A DNA stretch of 64,000 nt from Pardosa pseudoannulata. Its lineage: Eukaryota; Arthropoda; Arachnida; Araneae; Lycosidae. The notes beneath the pieces are model-generated. The model did not search any database. It had not been told where the DNA came from and worked only from the letters and a program-made list of their open reading frames with translations. Of the stretch, positions 23,000 through 35,645 are shown piece after piece; positions within the stretch are counted from its first letter, which is position 1; each line of letters begins with the position of its first letter. The position numbers and the translations under genes are program-made. The DNA lies in contig CM063504.1 in the NCBI GenBank assembly GCA_032207245.1, positions 23,168,491-23,232,490 on the forward strand, in the 5' to 3' direction.

Positions 23000-24540
23000 A
23001 CGGTAGTTTATAAATTACTAATTATGCCATTCTTTTCTAGAATATTATTATCATACAAGATATGTAATTTTGTAAAAGAAAAATAAAATGATAGGATATA
23101 ATTTTTTTTCTCAATATATTTTATATCCTAGTTGTTCATAAAACTATTTTAGTTTAAGTTCGTCGGAAAAATACTGGATGATAAACTAATTAAGCTCCAG
23201 TATTCACCAGAAAAATTTAAAACTGGTATTTTTTAAAGCTGAAATTTTTTGTATGAGGATGAAAGTTCACTGTACTATCGACCGGAAAAAATTCTAGCTA
23301 CGTCACTGGTTAAATTATTATATGCTAATCATTTCTGAATAGAATTATACTTATTTTTGAATTAATATTGTGTAGTTTTAATGTTATTTAAAACAAATAC
23401 TTTTGCAATCGTTTGTGTTGTTGTCAAATATTTATTATATATTTGAAGGATCTCACATTCAAATTGAATACGTTTGCATGATATGCAGTGACAAAAATGT
23501 ATAATTGATAGGCGTACGAAGAAATCATGTTGTGTCCACACAGTTTTCTTAGAGAAATAGTAGCAATCCAATGATGTTTTATGTAGGTAAGGAAATAATT
23601 TATTTCAAATTGAAGAAAAGAAATGAATAGATTTAAAAGGAAATACAAAACTTGGGTGGAGTAATTTAAATAAGAAAAACAGCTTGTAATTTATTGACAA
23701 GTTTGTTTTATTAACTAAAATAAATTTTTTAATAATTGGATTAATTTTGACCTTCGAAAACAGGTAGGGCGAGATTAATTTATCAAGAAAACTGGGTTAT
23801 TAATTTAGTTAGAATGTGATAGTATTAATAATGAATACATCAAAAACTTTAGAGAGTTTTACCTTTGTATTAAGAAATTTAAATCTTGACGATTTTCTTT
23901 CTAACAGTAAACTTTTTGTAGATCATTATGTATTTGATATATTTTAAAGTTGTTTTTTTGCATTTTTTTAGCATGTTGTTAACATTGTTTTGCCAAAAGT
24001 TGAAAAAAATTACGAAAGAATTAAGGGTAAATGAATTACTCTACATACTAATGCCTTGAAAGCATTATGCAATGAACTCTTTGAAAACAATTCATTAATC
24101 AATAGCGTTATTATAATTTTTATTACTGTAAAATTCAGCTTTTTCTGCTAGATTATACAACAGTAAAATTATTTATTAAATACTCTTCAGTAAAACGAAC
24201 TGTAAGAAATAAAAATTGCTAAAAACATACAATGCATTGTGATATAACGCATAACGATACAAAATTTCCAAAAATTAATATAAATTGCCAAATTTATATA
24301 AAATTTAGGAATGGAATGCTGCAATTATTCCATCTTTAAGCTTTTTAATACTACTTTTATTAGACTACTTTTTATTGGTATTAAATATTTATTAGAAAAT
24401 AAAAGATAAAATGTTTTAAATTAAAAGAATATTAATACTGCTCATAATTATTAGTATCCCACATTGTGGTATAATATGGAATACCATTAATTATGAACAT
24501 TATATTCTACAATTAGCCATGTTCATTAATAGAGGTTGGG
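23000..24540. other. AT-rich non-coding DNA
   Basis: Possibly includes more of the preceding hAT element, but no end could be placed. Overlapping minus-strand frames at 23362-23648 are unrecognised. Confidence 0.45.
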
Positions 24541-24663
24541 TCAAATAAAATAGGTTTGGCTTCTCAAGTTCCCAAACTATACCTCCGGAGGTGACAGGTC
24601 AAACAGGGAGTGTTTACTGTTTGGTCCCTTGGTACATTTCGCAGCGGAATTGTACCGGGAGCG

Positions 24664-25172
24664 GGCGTTTTGCGAATAAATTTAGTTATTCAGTTAAATC
24701 TTAATAGAATGAAAATTATTTATTTTTTTTTAAACTTTTCGTATTTTATATAGAAATATATAAACAAATATATAACTAGAAATATATAAATAACAACCAT
24801 AAGACATTTGTAAACAAAAAATATATTTTTAGTGGATAAATTTACAATAGTATCGTAAATATGAAGAATCAAATATAAATAGTAGTATAAAGTTGTAATA
24901 TTTTCGAATTATGTTATATATAAACATTTTTATATTACAAAAAAAGAGCAATCTTAAAACTAATAATGTAAAAACTAGTTTTTGTCTAAATTTTTCCAGA
25001 ATCTATGTAGTAGACAAGAATTTTCGGCTTCGTTTCTTGTATATACTGTTATTTTTTTTACCTACAAACAAACCATGTTATTACAATGACCCATACTAGT
25101 ACGTGATCCTTGCTCAAGTATTAATAGACAGAAAACGTACTAGTACGTGTCTCGCATACAATATGTTAAATT
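24664..25172 (-). repeat. Unclassified dispersed repeat family X, copy 1
   Basis: The reverse complement aligns almost end to end with 34558-35078. Shared blocks in order: TTGTATGCG, the 45-bp subrepeat with CTAGTACGTTTTCTG, AACATGGTTTGTTTGT, AACGAAGCCGAA, CTACTACATAGATTCTGGAA, TTTATCCACTAAAAA, TTATGGTTGTTATTTATATA, ATAAAATACGAAAAGTT and CAAAACGC. It contains the 14-bp perfect palindrome ACGTACTAGTACGT at 25135-25148. No coding capacity or terminal inverted repeat recognised. A balanced block at 24540-24663 abuts it and is not shared. Confidence 0.85.
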
Positions 25173-25174
25173 AC

Positions 25175-25374
25175 GAGGCTGTACTTTGGTTTGGTTTGGA
25201 GTGCCACGGTTTACTTTTTTCAACACGAGGGCTAATGAGACCGGGACCTACAGCTTAAAGCCGATTCCTAACGGTACGAACATCCATGCAACTGTGGGAT
25301 TCGAACCCACGAACTCCGGTACCGAAGGCCAGCAACCTAACCTGTCGGCCATCGTTCTGCGAGGTTCTACTTTG
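25175..25374 (-). mobile_element. tRNA-derived SINE, copy 2, with imperfect 14-bp target duplication
   Basis: The body is 25189-25360. Same family as copies 1, 3 and 4. The B box GGTTCGAATCC is intact on the minus strand and the A box is slightly degraded (TGGCCGACAGG). GAGGCTGTACTTTG (25175-25188) and GAGGTTCTACTTTG (25361-25374) flank it, matching at 12 of 14 positions. The insertion lies at the edge of family X copy 1. Confidence 0.9.
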
Positions 25375-26700
25375 TGCTGTCACTAGGGAGCAATATTCGC
25401 AACGTATATTGTCATCCTTTCATACATAGTAAGATAGTAAAATGGCTAAACATCTGCTGGTTTGTATTCGCAAATGTTATAAAAAAAAGTATCAAAGCAT
25501 TGGAAATAATAATCTACAATTAAAGTGCTAAATATTTGATTAATGCGTGTATTAAACTAGATTTTACACGTGTATAACTTTGAAATTTTCCTTTTTTTTT
25601 CGACAAAATAATATTTTCAAGATAATAAATTGCAAGAAAAGCATTTAAGAAATCTTTATTCATTCATGTTCCTTATAAACTATAGTAATACGATTGGAAT
25701 AATACTATAATTATTAATATATGATCTAAAAAAATGAGACGATCACGCGGATTTTACTTCTTTTCAAAGTCTTAAGATCATTTAAAGATTCATGCTGGAA
25801 TCCCAGAAGGGAAAATTCTTGTGGAAAAAGCTGCAAAGGTGATCACCCATAGAAGTTCATTTTCTGCAGACCTCATTAGTTTCAACCCTGATCCATTTAT
25901 CATGGGCAGCCACTGGATGTGAATAACATCCTCTTAATGTAGACCTGAGAATGAAACAAGATGCTCACAAAATGGCGCTAGAATACCAATTTCAAAAACA
26001 TTCTCTTTCGTACCTGGCCACGCGCTCTGCATTTTTGTAATTTGGAGTAATATATAATTATTCAAAACCTGGTGAGAATATAAATTAAAACGACCTTATG
26101 ACACTTGGCTTCCAAAGCGAATTACATATAGTCTGCACACCAAGTAACCGAATTCTATTTCTCGTGAGTTTCATTGAACTTTCTAGTTTAAAGTATTAAT
26201 AACAAGGCGTTCTCCCTTGGAACTTTTCCACAATGTGTACTGCAGTCAGAAAAAAATTCTTGTTTTTTAATGAAGGTTCAGTAAACTTTTTATGATATTA
26301 GAGGAAAAAATAATAACATGGAAACGGTATGTCACTACGGCAACAATTTACCTCTAAAGTTGAATACTTGCCTAATGGTGGAGTTCCAGCTAATTGTAAT
26401 TTATGCAGTTCTGCTAACACGAAAGTGATTCCTTAAGGTACATATACCCTCCAATATCAATCATCGAATAATTTAAATATATAGCAATACTAAACTAAAT
26501 GAAATGTACATTACAAAACAATGCAGCTAAACATATTACTTATTATATATAAAATATAGTACGAAATGTATCTATTGTCATAAATCTAACAAATATCTAC
26601 AAAAGGAAATATCTCGATTATAGTTTAATTAATTTATTAAAAATTAGATTATATACCAATATATAAATATTTACATAGATACCCTCCCTTTTCTAATTAA
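25375..26700. other. Non-coding DNA
   Basis: No frame of note. The stretch 25790-26020 is moderately balanced in composition but closed in all frames. No RNA gene recognised. Confidence 0.45.
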
Positions 26701-26771
26701 TCTCTCTCTTTTTCCCTCTTTAACTCTTTCTCCCCTCCCCCATCTCTCCCTCCCTCCCCCCTCTCTCTCTA

Positions 26772-26859
<88 letters not shown>
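26701..26859. repeat. Pyrimidine tract, (ATCT)n and (AT)n microsatellite
   Basis: A C/T-only tract (26700-26770) passes into about 15 ATCT units and then an AT run ending exactly at the left terminus of the hAT-like element at 26860. Confidence 0.95.
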
Positions 26860-26862
<3 letters not shown>

Positions 26863-27365
26863 GGTTTCCGCGCACCTGGAAAGTCAGGGAAAATCATGGA
26901 TTTAGACAATGGATTAATTTTGTCATGGAAAGTCATGATTTTCTAAGTAAAATGAGTAAAAGTCATGGAAAGTCATGGATCCGCTGAGCTACCAATTAAG
27001 AAAAACCAAGAAATGCCTCTGCAAGTGAATTTCCGTTCTGTTCGTCAAGGAAACTCAAAACAAGCAAGCTTAATAGGGGAGGGGGTAAATGTATAAGTAT
27101 ATTATTCTGGTTTTTTCTTAAATTATAAATTAAATTTTTATTAATATAATAATAATAATTATTTAATAATAATTAGTTAAGATTTTTCTACAAAATATAA
27201 GCTTATCTTTAGGGCTATTATATATAAACGTTATAGGGTTATCGTGTTTGGCTATTATTCTTGGTCACCTCGATAATACCTAAGTACTTTGAATTCAAAT
27301 TGGAAATTTTTTTATTGCATTCAGAAAATTGCTGTATGATAAAACTTAGGTATGTAGATACAACA

Positions 27366-27444
<79 letters not shown>

Positions 27445-27638
27445 TTTATAAACATTTATAAAGTATTTTTTATCATAAATTTTTGTAATTTCTCTAAAAG
27501 AATATATTTTATTTGTATGTATATCAGAATTTTTATTCATATGTACTTTAACAAAATATTTTTAAAGTCATGGAAAATAATCTTCTAAAGTCAGGGAAAG
27601 TCATGGATTTGAAAAATTTTATTTTGGCGGATACCCTG
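26860..27638. mobile_element. Non-autonomous hAT-like element inserted in a TA-rich microsatellite
   Basis: The left end CACGGTTTCCGC (26860) and the right end (reverse complement CAGGGTATCCGC, ending 27638) match at 10 of 12 bases. The interior has repeated AAAGTCAGGGAAA and GTCATGGAAAGTCATGGAT words near both ends, as expected of subterminal binding sites. CAGGG-type termini suggest hAT. Flanking sequence is TATATATA on the left and TATGTATA on the right, so an 8-bp duplication is plausible but low-complexity. No transposase frame remains. Confidence 0.6.
27369..27441. repeat. (TA)n microsatellite
   Basis: An uninterrupted TA tract of about 73 bases inside the hAT-like element. Confidence 0.97.
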
Positions 27639-28011
27639 TATGTATATATATATATTCACACACATTCACACACATATGTACATATAAACAAGCATATGTG
27701 TACGTGGGGTTGTTTTAAACTCACAACAATTAGAAAAGGGTTATTGACATCGGGTATAGTGCAATCGTTAGTCTGGAATACAAGATAAGGAAATCAAGAA
27801 AGGAAAATCTTGAGTTTATTTTGACATCTCGTCTTTAGAGCCTCTAAGGCGGAAAACACGTAAATAACTTTATGTAGTGGTGCGAGCCAGCCAATGAGTG
27901 TGTTAATAGTTCATCACAAGATAACATGAAAGACGTTATGTAAAGGACTTTTACAAGAGGACTTTCATGTGTGTATGTATGTATGTATGTATGTATGTAT
28001 GTATATGTATG

Positions 28012-28089
<78 letters not shown>

Positions 28090-28090
28090 T
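27639..28090. repeat. Microsatellite cluster: CACACATT, GTAT, AT and GATA tracts
   Basis: TA/CA-rich words at 27639-27700, a unique stretch with no gene, then (GTAT)n from 27970, (AT)n from about 28018 and (GATA)n to 28089. All are non-coding. Confidence 0.92.
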
Positions 28091-28575
28091 AGAAAAAGAA
28101 ATTTCATGCATTTCAAGTTAAGCATATTTTATGTCGAAATAAGCCGAAAAATTTTTTTGAATCCGTATTTTTCAGCACTTATGCGTAATTCAGTAATTAT
28201 TTCAAGTTTTCCATAAAAACAACGTCTAATCCATAACATGGCTAGAAATTAATTGGAATATAAATGAAAAACACTAAACTATGTGGGAAGAAAATTCCTC
28301 CAAGCAGAGAATTTGTAACTTTAAAAAATGGAGATTGCATTAGCAGAAAATATTCTCAAATTCATTCATATTTACGGTAAAATAGGTTTTTGATAAGATC
28401 ATTTCTTTACGGATGAAAGCGTTAAATTTTATACTGTTTGAAAAAACGGTAAAAATTCCGTCTCAATGAACTATACAACCGCATTTTAAGACAAAAAATT
28501 TCTGCTATCATAAAAATCCAATAAAAGTCATATGCTGAATATTTCAAAGATAGATAAAAATTTAACGGAAAAGCT
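28091..28575. other. AT-rich non-coding DNA
   Basis: Nothing recognised before the minisatellite array. Confidence 0.5.
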
Positions 28576-29443
28576 AAAATGTCATTTTTTTCTTGCAAAT
28601 AAATAATCGATAGCAAAGAAGATGGAATATATAAATAAAGTCGCTAAAATGCAACTACATCGTAATCATCATAACTAACGTAAGGTAAAGAGAACTTTCA
28701 AAATCATTAATGACTGAAAGTAAAATGTCATTTTCTTTTCTGGCAAATAAATAATCGATAGGAAAAAAGAGGGAATATATGCAGTTGCTAAAATGTAACT
28801 ATGTCGTAGTCATCATAACTAACGTAAGATAAAGCGAACTTTCAAAATCATTAATGGCTGAAGGGAAAATATTTTTTTTCTCGTAAATAAATAATCGATA
28901 AGAAAGAAGAGGGAATATATAAATAAAGTCTCTGAAATGTAACTACATCGTTATAATCATAACTAACGTAAGATAAAGCGAACTTTCAAAATCATTAATG
29001 ACTGAAGGTAAAATGTCATTTTTTTTCCTCGCAAATAAATAATCGATAGGGAAGAAGAGGGAATATATAAATAAAGTCGATAAAATGTAAAAACATCGTT
29101 GTAACCATAACTAACGTAAGGTAAAGCGAACTTTCAAAATCATTAATGGTTGAAGGTAAAGTGCCATTTTTTTCCTCGCAAATAAATAATCGATAGGAAA
29201 GAAGAGGGAATATATAAAGTTGCTAAAATGTAACTACATCGTAGTCATCATAACTAACGTAAGGTAAAGCGAACTTTCAAAATTATTAATGACTGAAGAT
29301 AAAATGCCAGTTTTTTCTTGCAAATAAATAATCGATAGGAAAGAAGAGGGAATATATAAATAAAGTCCCTGAAATGTAACTACATCGTTATAATCATAAC
29401 TAACGTAAGATAAAGCGAACTTTCAGTACCATTAATGACTGAA
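28576..29443. repeat. Minisatellite array: six units of about 144 bp
   Basis: Unit starts (AAAATGTCAT-like) at 28576, 28722, 28866, 29010, 29158 and 29301 give periods of 143-148 bp. Each unit has the order CAAATAAATAATCGATA, GAAGAGGGAATATATAAA, GTAACTACATCGT, CATAACTAACGTAAGGTAAA and GCGAACTTTCAAAATCATTA. Units differ by scattered substitutions and an 8-base presence/absence (ATAAATAA-type) near the middle. No unit has an open frame. Period and AT content resemble a satellite monomer seed. Confidence 0.95.
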
Positions 29444-32400
29444 ATCCATGCATAACATTAAGTACTTAATAGGAAAGACAGAAGGGTTACTCAAAAACCA
29501 ATACTACTACTGCATTGGATATATTTTCTTAACAGCTAACCGTAAAATGCTTAAGGATAAATAGCACTCTTGCAACGAAAATGAAATACCTGAAAACAAA
29601 TAAAAATTGTTCTCAAATCAAAAACACTAATGAAGCTGGTTTTTTTCCATAAAACTAGGTAAATTCTTTATGTTGCAAATTAAACAATGTACTATTTTTT
29701 TTAGCAGAAACATAAATAAAAATTATCGCTTTCAGTTACCACATATGAAAACAGTTTGGTAATTAGCAAACACATTAAAAGCGTTAAATGCTTAATGAAA
29801 CGTGTCTGGAAAAGGAAAAGTTCAAAATTTACAACACCCTGGTAACATTTTGACTCTTGGTTCTGTAAACCAGAACGCCAATTAATCGATATCTTGCGAC
29901 ATAAGACTCATTTTCTTTCAACACAATTTTTTTTTTATTTCGGTGTGACCCACCTATGGAATCCCAAGTAAACATTGAAAAGGATATCAAAAGAAGATTG
30001 TTTTTTCGTTAGAATAGGATTTGAGGTTTTTTTCGGTTTGTAACTGCTTAATTACCTAATGACGACCATGTTCTTAACCTGCAAATGAGGCTTTCCTATT
30101 ACTTGTCACTTTAGTAGAATACTTATCAAATTTTATGTATTTTCAGAGCATTAGCAAGAAAATGACGGCAATAAATTTACAGTAAAAGTTCTTCTTTTAT
30201 TATGTAACCTCTTTTGAAGTGACGACATGATGTTAGAAAAGGCTATGGTGTCAGGATTACAAGGTTGGTACGGGTTGAAGTGAAAGTTTAAAAGCAAGAA
30301 GTGCCCCAAATAAAGAATTGTGACATAAATCTAACATAAAACTGTATTATTTCACTTAAGTAAAAAATAATATATTTCTATTGTAATATACATCATTAGA
30401 ATCCATCCTCCTGTCGAAAAATGCAGAATGCTTTCGAATCATTAACTTTTACAGCGTATTAATGAGTCTTTTGGTAAGATTCAATACTTCCTTATTTTTG
30501 TTCACATACAGTACATTTAATTAGTCTATTGTGAATTTTAACTAACCTTTCCTTTTTCACTTACAATAGATAGTTCTTACAACTTTCACTCAAGGTCATT
30601 AGACCAGAGAGTTTACAATCGGTGCGTAGTTCCTGAGATCGCAGATCGAAAGTTGTGATCTACGGGATGTTTGATTTTATTTATTTTACAAATAATTATA
30701 TATTTCACCAGCGATCTTTTACCTCGATATTAAAGAAAATAACTCATAACAATGTCAAATTCAAATAAGTCAGAATTTTAATGTGTATATTATGTAGTAT
30801 CTTGACAAAGGCAAAAATTATTTATTTCTTTATTTCTAGAGACATAAAGCACAAAGAATAAAATATTTATCTGAAGAAGAAAGTATGTAGTGTTCAACAA
30901 TAAAATGAAAGCAGAGAAAGGGACATATCATAATATTTAGTTATATTCATCTATGGTTTGTTCAACAATGTAAAATGTGTTAAACAAATCAAATGAGTAC
31001 AACACAAAGAATTAATTTAGAGTGAGCAGTTTTATAACGTGAAGAACACATACCAATATTCAGGGTGTTCCTAGGCCATTGGCTGCCTAAGTATATTTCT
31101 AAAATTAAAACCCCTCAAATTTAAAACAAAATGATCGATGATTAATTAATTTTTATTTCACACTAAATACTTAAATTGGTAATTTCGAAACCAACGAAAC
31201 AGAAAGTTTTTGTTTAAAATAATACAAAAGAGCAATTTATTTTTCAAAAGTCTTATTTTCTTTTTAAATTCTTCTTATTTTGTTTTTTTTCTTTTCATAA
31301 ACTCCACAAGTTAAAAACAGCAAACTAATTAAATTAGATTTGATTTTACAGGAAACAGGAAATTTGTAATGTTACTTTTGGATTGATGAATAACTTAGTA
31401 CATTTTATGTCTAAAGACTCAAAGTTACAAAATATTATAGGAGCTTTTTACGAGTTAATGACACTCATGCTATTATCTGTCCGTATTAGATCTTTTACGG
31501 GCTGCGACCTCTCTTCAAAGGGTTTGCCAAGATTAATTAAAACAAAAGAGATATCACAAATGCAAAATAATTTTACAGAGATAGTTCAAATAAATAAGAA
31601 ACGACGAAAAAGATAATTAAAAATCCATATTGTAATGCTTAGCAAATGGAAAAATGCTTAATTATCAAATATTAATTTAATTAAGATGTGATGTATGATT
31701 ATTTACTTTGAAATTCCTTCTAATAAAGCCAGAATTCTAATTTAGGATAAAAACTTACCGATTCAAAAGTGAAGAAAAAAATCTTAAGGTATTTATTATT
31801 TCAAAGGTATGGTAATAACTTCATGAAAGCAATAGGATATTTTTAGCACTCATTAAGAAATTAGTTCTATATAAGTTTTTATCAGTATATTTCTGGTAAT
31901 AATTAAAGTTATAACTAAGGATATAAAAATAGCTCTATCGATGTAGTAGGTTTGTCGGATGTCTGCTTTCAGGTTCCACGATCAATATTTTGCTATTGCG
32001 AAACGAATTAGCCTAATCCTTACTACTGCAGAATGCCCTTTCTTAATCGTCTTTATACATTTACAAACGTAATATTTAATTAGACAGACTCTGGATACGT
32101 ACGCGATGCACAAGTTATTCCTTCACCATTACTTCGACTACATTGCTAAGGGCAATTTTTCTAAACTTGTTTTAAAGTGTCTAAATTATTAAATAAATTC
32201 AGTATTCTTTTACAGTTACACATAAAAACGCAATCAAATACCGATGGTTATTTCATGAAATTGATATTTAGATAAATCCTGAATGGATAATCTCATGCAG
32301 TATTTTAAAGAACAAAGTTAAGCATTCATAATTCGCTGGACCTTCTGCTTTACAAAATAGGACATATGAGAAAAATTTGTTTACCAGCTCCACACGCAGA

Positions 32401-34557
32401 AATGAATTTCGCGTAACAAACACATTTAGTAAATTTATGTCAACTGCAACTCGTTCGCGAGTTACGTTATCCTAAAAGGCGTGAAAAAATGCCCATAATT
32501 AGGAAATATTTATATAATCTGTTCCATCATTAACACCGATATACCAATCACAGCAAACGAATATCTATGGCCCGATTTTCTTAAAAACAAACAAAAATAA
32601 GAAAAACATAACAGTTATAAAAAAGGGGGTCTGCTACACAGTAGCAGTCACCGGACGGCCTGTTTTCTTTCAGAATATCGCAAGTTATTTTATTTTAATG
32701 CTTTTTTTTCGGCCACAGTAGCACGAGCAAAAAAGAAGATACGTTAATTATACAATACGCAGACAGCTAGAATCTTAGAGTTGCCCGACGGCTTACTGAG
32801 GCTCATAAGTGTAGGTCTACTGTTCAGTAGAAAGCTTGATAGTTATTATTTACAGCTTGGGGTTTCGGTAAATTATATTTGTAAATTACTTTTCGGAGAA
32901 GTGAGTCTAGCGGCTTGCATTTTCGCTGTTCAGTGTCACATTTGTCGGGGTCAAAAGTAAAGTTTATCTTTTTCTTTTTACGGAAGATATCGATCGAATA
33001 GGTAGCAGTATGCGCTTACATTTTAAAAGGAATATTTTCTGCTCATATCAAAGCCATTTCAGAGTTTTCAGCACAATGGAGTCCAAAAATGAACAGAAAT
33101 TTACATTTTCCGCAATAAAAGAAAAAGACTTCTCAGCAATTTTTGCTACCTGTATATTTCAATATTATCTAATTCTCTTTAAAAATACATAACGTTCATT
33201 ATTTGAAAATGCAATTTTACAATGTGCTTTTCTAGCTTTATGTACTAGAGTTCAAAAATTAGTCTTGCGTAAAAGATCAAAAAATATTTTACACTCTAAA
33301 ATTCATTCATAATTGATAACATACTGTCTTTACAGTATGCGTAATTTAAAACCATTAATAAATTATTTATAAGTAAATTAATATAAAAGTCATAAAAATG
33401 CAATTTTAATTTTCTTCTGTAAGAATTTTGGCTAGAAATAAAAAGATGAAATGTTAGACTCAATAGTATCAAAGAGAATTGGTAAAACTATTAAATAACA
33501 GTTAAACAGTAGAAGTCAAATTTATCCCTGCTATAAACAAGAAAATAATTGAAACACTGTAAGTATTCCCAATTATATACCTGTCACATTGAACGATTAA
33601 AAAATGTAATAGTTTTAAAAGTTTTCGCGTGAAAAATGAACCAGGATGTATTTTTTTATTATTGAATTTTATTTCTATTTATGAACATTAGTAATATAAT
33701 TATTCATTTAGTTATCCTTTTAGAAACCCCATTATGTATATGCATATTATTTATATCATTGCCTTACATGGCTAATTTTTAAAACCATAAGAAATTATGA
33801 ATTTAGTAAACCAGTCTGTACTTATGATATGAAAATACTTAAATTCAAGCTTACACTTCTCAGAAAATCACTGCAAACCTTCAAATATTGTACAAAGTAA
33901 AACATTTTCCATATTGACAGCACATATATATTTTTTGCAGTTAATGGCAAAAATTAAAGTTGGTGTATTATTCGTTCATTTACTAAAGTAAAATTACGCA
34001 CAGAGGCGAAATATACCTAACATACAAAAATACAATTTTGGACATTTGAATAACCAAACACGTAAAAGAAATCAACTTTGAAAAGAACAAATAAATCTAT
34101 TTACATACTCTTACGATTGAGGAAAGCTAATACTGGTCAAAATAACTAGCGACTATTGAGACCCACACAGGATTGTTTAGCCGTTTCTTGCGCCCACAGA
34201 GAACAAATAACATGCAACGGACAAGAAGGGCAGAAATACATTGTCAAAGAAACAATAGTTGAATAACATATTAAAATTTCCATGCCCATCTTTCTATGCA
34301 ATGAATGTTTTTGGTGGATGGGAATTGACTCGAACTAACGTGTTACAAGTTTTATTGTACAAAAAATCTTACCATTTAAGAAAATGCATTGCTAAATATT
34401 TACTATAGATATACAAATTATTAAAAGTATTTGAATAATTCCCCCACATAATATAAGTGGAACAGTTAATCATATTTACATTTTATGACATTTTGAAAGC
34501 ATACAAATAAAAAAAGAGTATGATCAACTTTGTCTTGTAGGTGATTGGTGTTGATTA
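29444..34557. other. Long AT-rich stretch without a supported gene
   Basis: Over 5 kb. Two weak frames deserve mention. 31383-31616 (+) contains IRSFTGCDLSS, whose TGCD word recalls transposon-encoded proteins, but nothing else fits. 33010-33192 (+) follows a balanced patch (32880-33010) with a TTCAGTGT initiator-like word. Neither has splice or domain support. A short hairpin (CTGCTA/TAGCAG) sits at about 32631-32647. Confidence 0.4.
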
Positions 34558-35078
34558 CGTATTAACACATTGTATGCGGGACACGTCTAGTACATTTTCT
34601 GACGATTGATACTTGAGCGCGGGTCATGTACTAGTACGTTTTCTAATGATTGATACTTGAGCGCGGGACATGTACTAATACGGGTTATTGTAACAACATG
34701 GTTTGTTTGTGGGTACAAAAATAACGGTATATATAGAAAAACGAAGCCGAATTTTCTTTCTACTACATAGATTCTGGAAAAATTTAGACAAATAAAAACT
34801 AGTTTTTACATCAGTCGATGCGAAACCACAGGACGGGAAAAAATTAAAACTACATACTACTATTTCTATTTGATTTTTCCTATTTACTATACTATTATAA
34901 ATTTATCCACTAAAAAATATATCTTTTATTTACAAAAATCTTATGGTTGTTATTTATATATTTCTATTTATATATTTCTTTATATATTTCAATATAAAAT
35001 ACGAAAAGTTCGTTAAAAAAATTAAATAATTTTCGATCTATTGAGATTTAACTAAATAAATTTACGCACAAAACGCGG
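34558..35078 (+). repeat. Unclassified dispersed repeat family X, copy 2 (inverted relative to copy 1)
   Basis: Collinear with the reverse complement of 24664-25172. It begins with one more subrepeat than copy 1: TGATTGATACTTGAGCGCGGG-type units of about 45 bp appear twice (34602-34690), where copy 1 has one. It carries a private 40-bp segment around GATGCGAAACCACAGGACGG (about 34818). No coding potential. The family might be a Helitron, a solo LTR or a satellite-like element. No hallmark decides. Confidence 0.85.
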
Positions 35079-35645
35079 TAAGGGAGTTGGGACGTTTTTA
35101 ACTTTTAAAAACTCGATGTTCCAAATTTTAATTTAAATAAATAGTTATTTTGCAGATTGCAAATTTGTATAGATTTGATACGAATAAAGACTTACATATA
35201 GGTTAAGGTGGATAACATACTGAATAATGAAATACAGTCATGTACAGCCAACTTAAAGTTGAGTTTTTCTCAAATTGTGTTTTATTTTTCAGTAATTAGG
35301 TACTCATGGCAGTAAATAAACTCGTATAAAAGATGTGAAATTTTAAATTTCCATGAGATCATTTTAAATTAATGATTATAATTCTTGTATAAATGAAATT
35401 TTGTATTCATGAAATTTATAAGACAAATGCACCTCTTTTAAAATCTCAAACATGTATTTTAGAAAGTTCCATGTATTTTAGAAAGTTTAATACTCAATAT
35501 AATGATATAAATAACATATCACAAATGCATTTTTTTTACTAGTAAAATACACTTTATGGTTTTAAAAACAATAGAAACAAATTTAAGCATTTTTATGCAT
35601 CACTAAATATTGTACTACTGCTAAGTATTCATTTGATTCTTTTAT
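35079..35645. other. AT-rich non-coding DNA
   Basis: Nothing recognised. Confidence 0.5.

Noticed and set aside
28576..29443. CRISPR-like array
   Set aside because: Whole 144-bp units are repeated with no variable spacers between short repeats. It is a minisatellite in a eukaryotic genome.
31383..31616. Transposase-like frame with FTGCD
   Set aside because: A single four-residue word is too little. No further motif or element end was found, so it is left as a weak frame.
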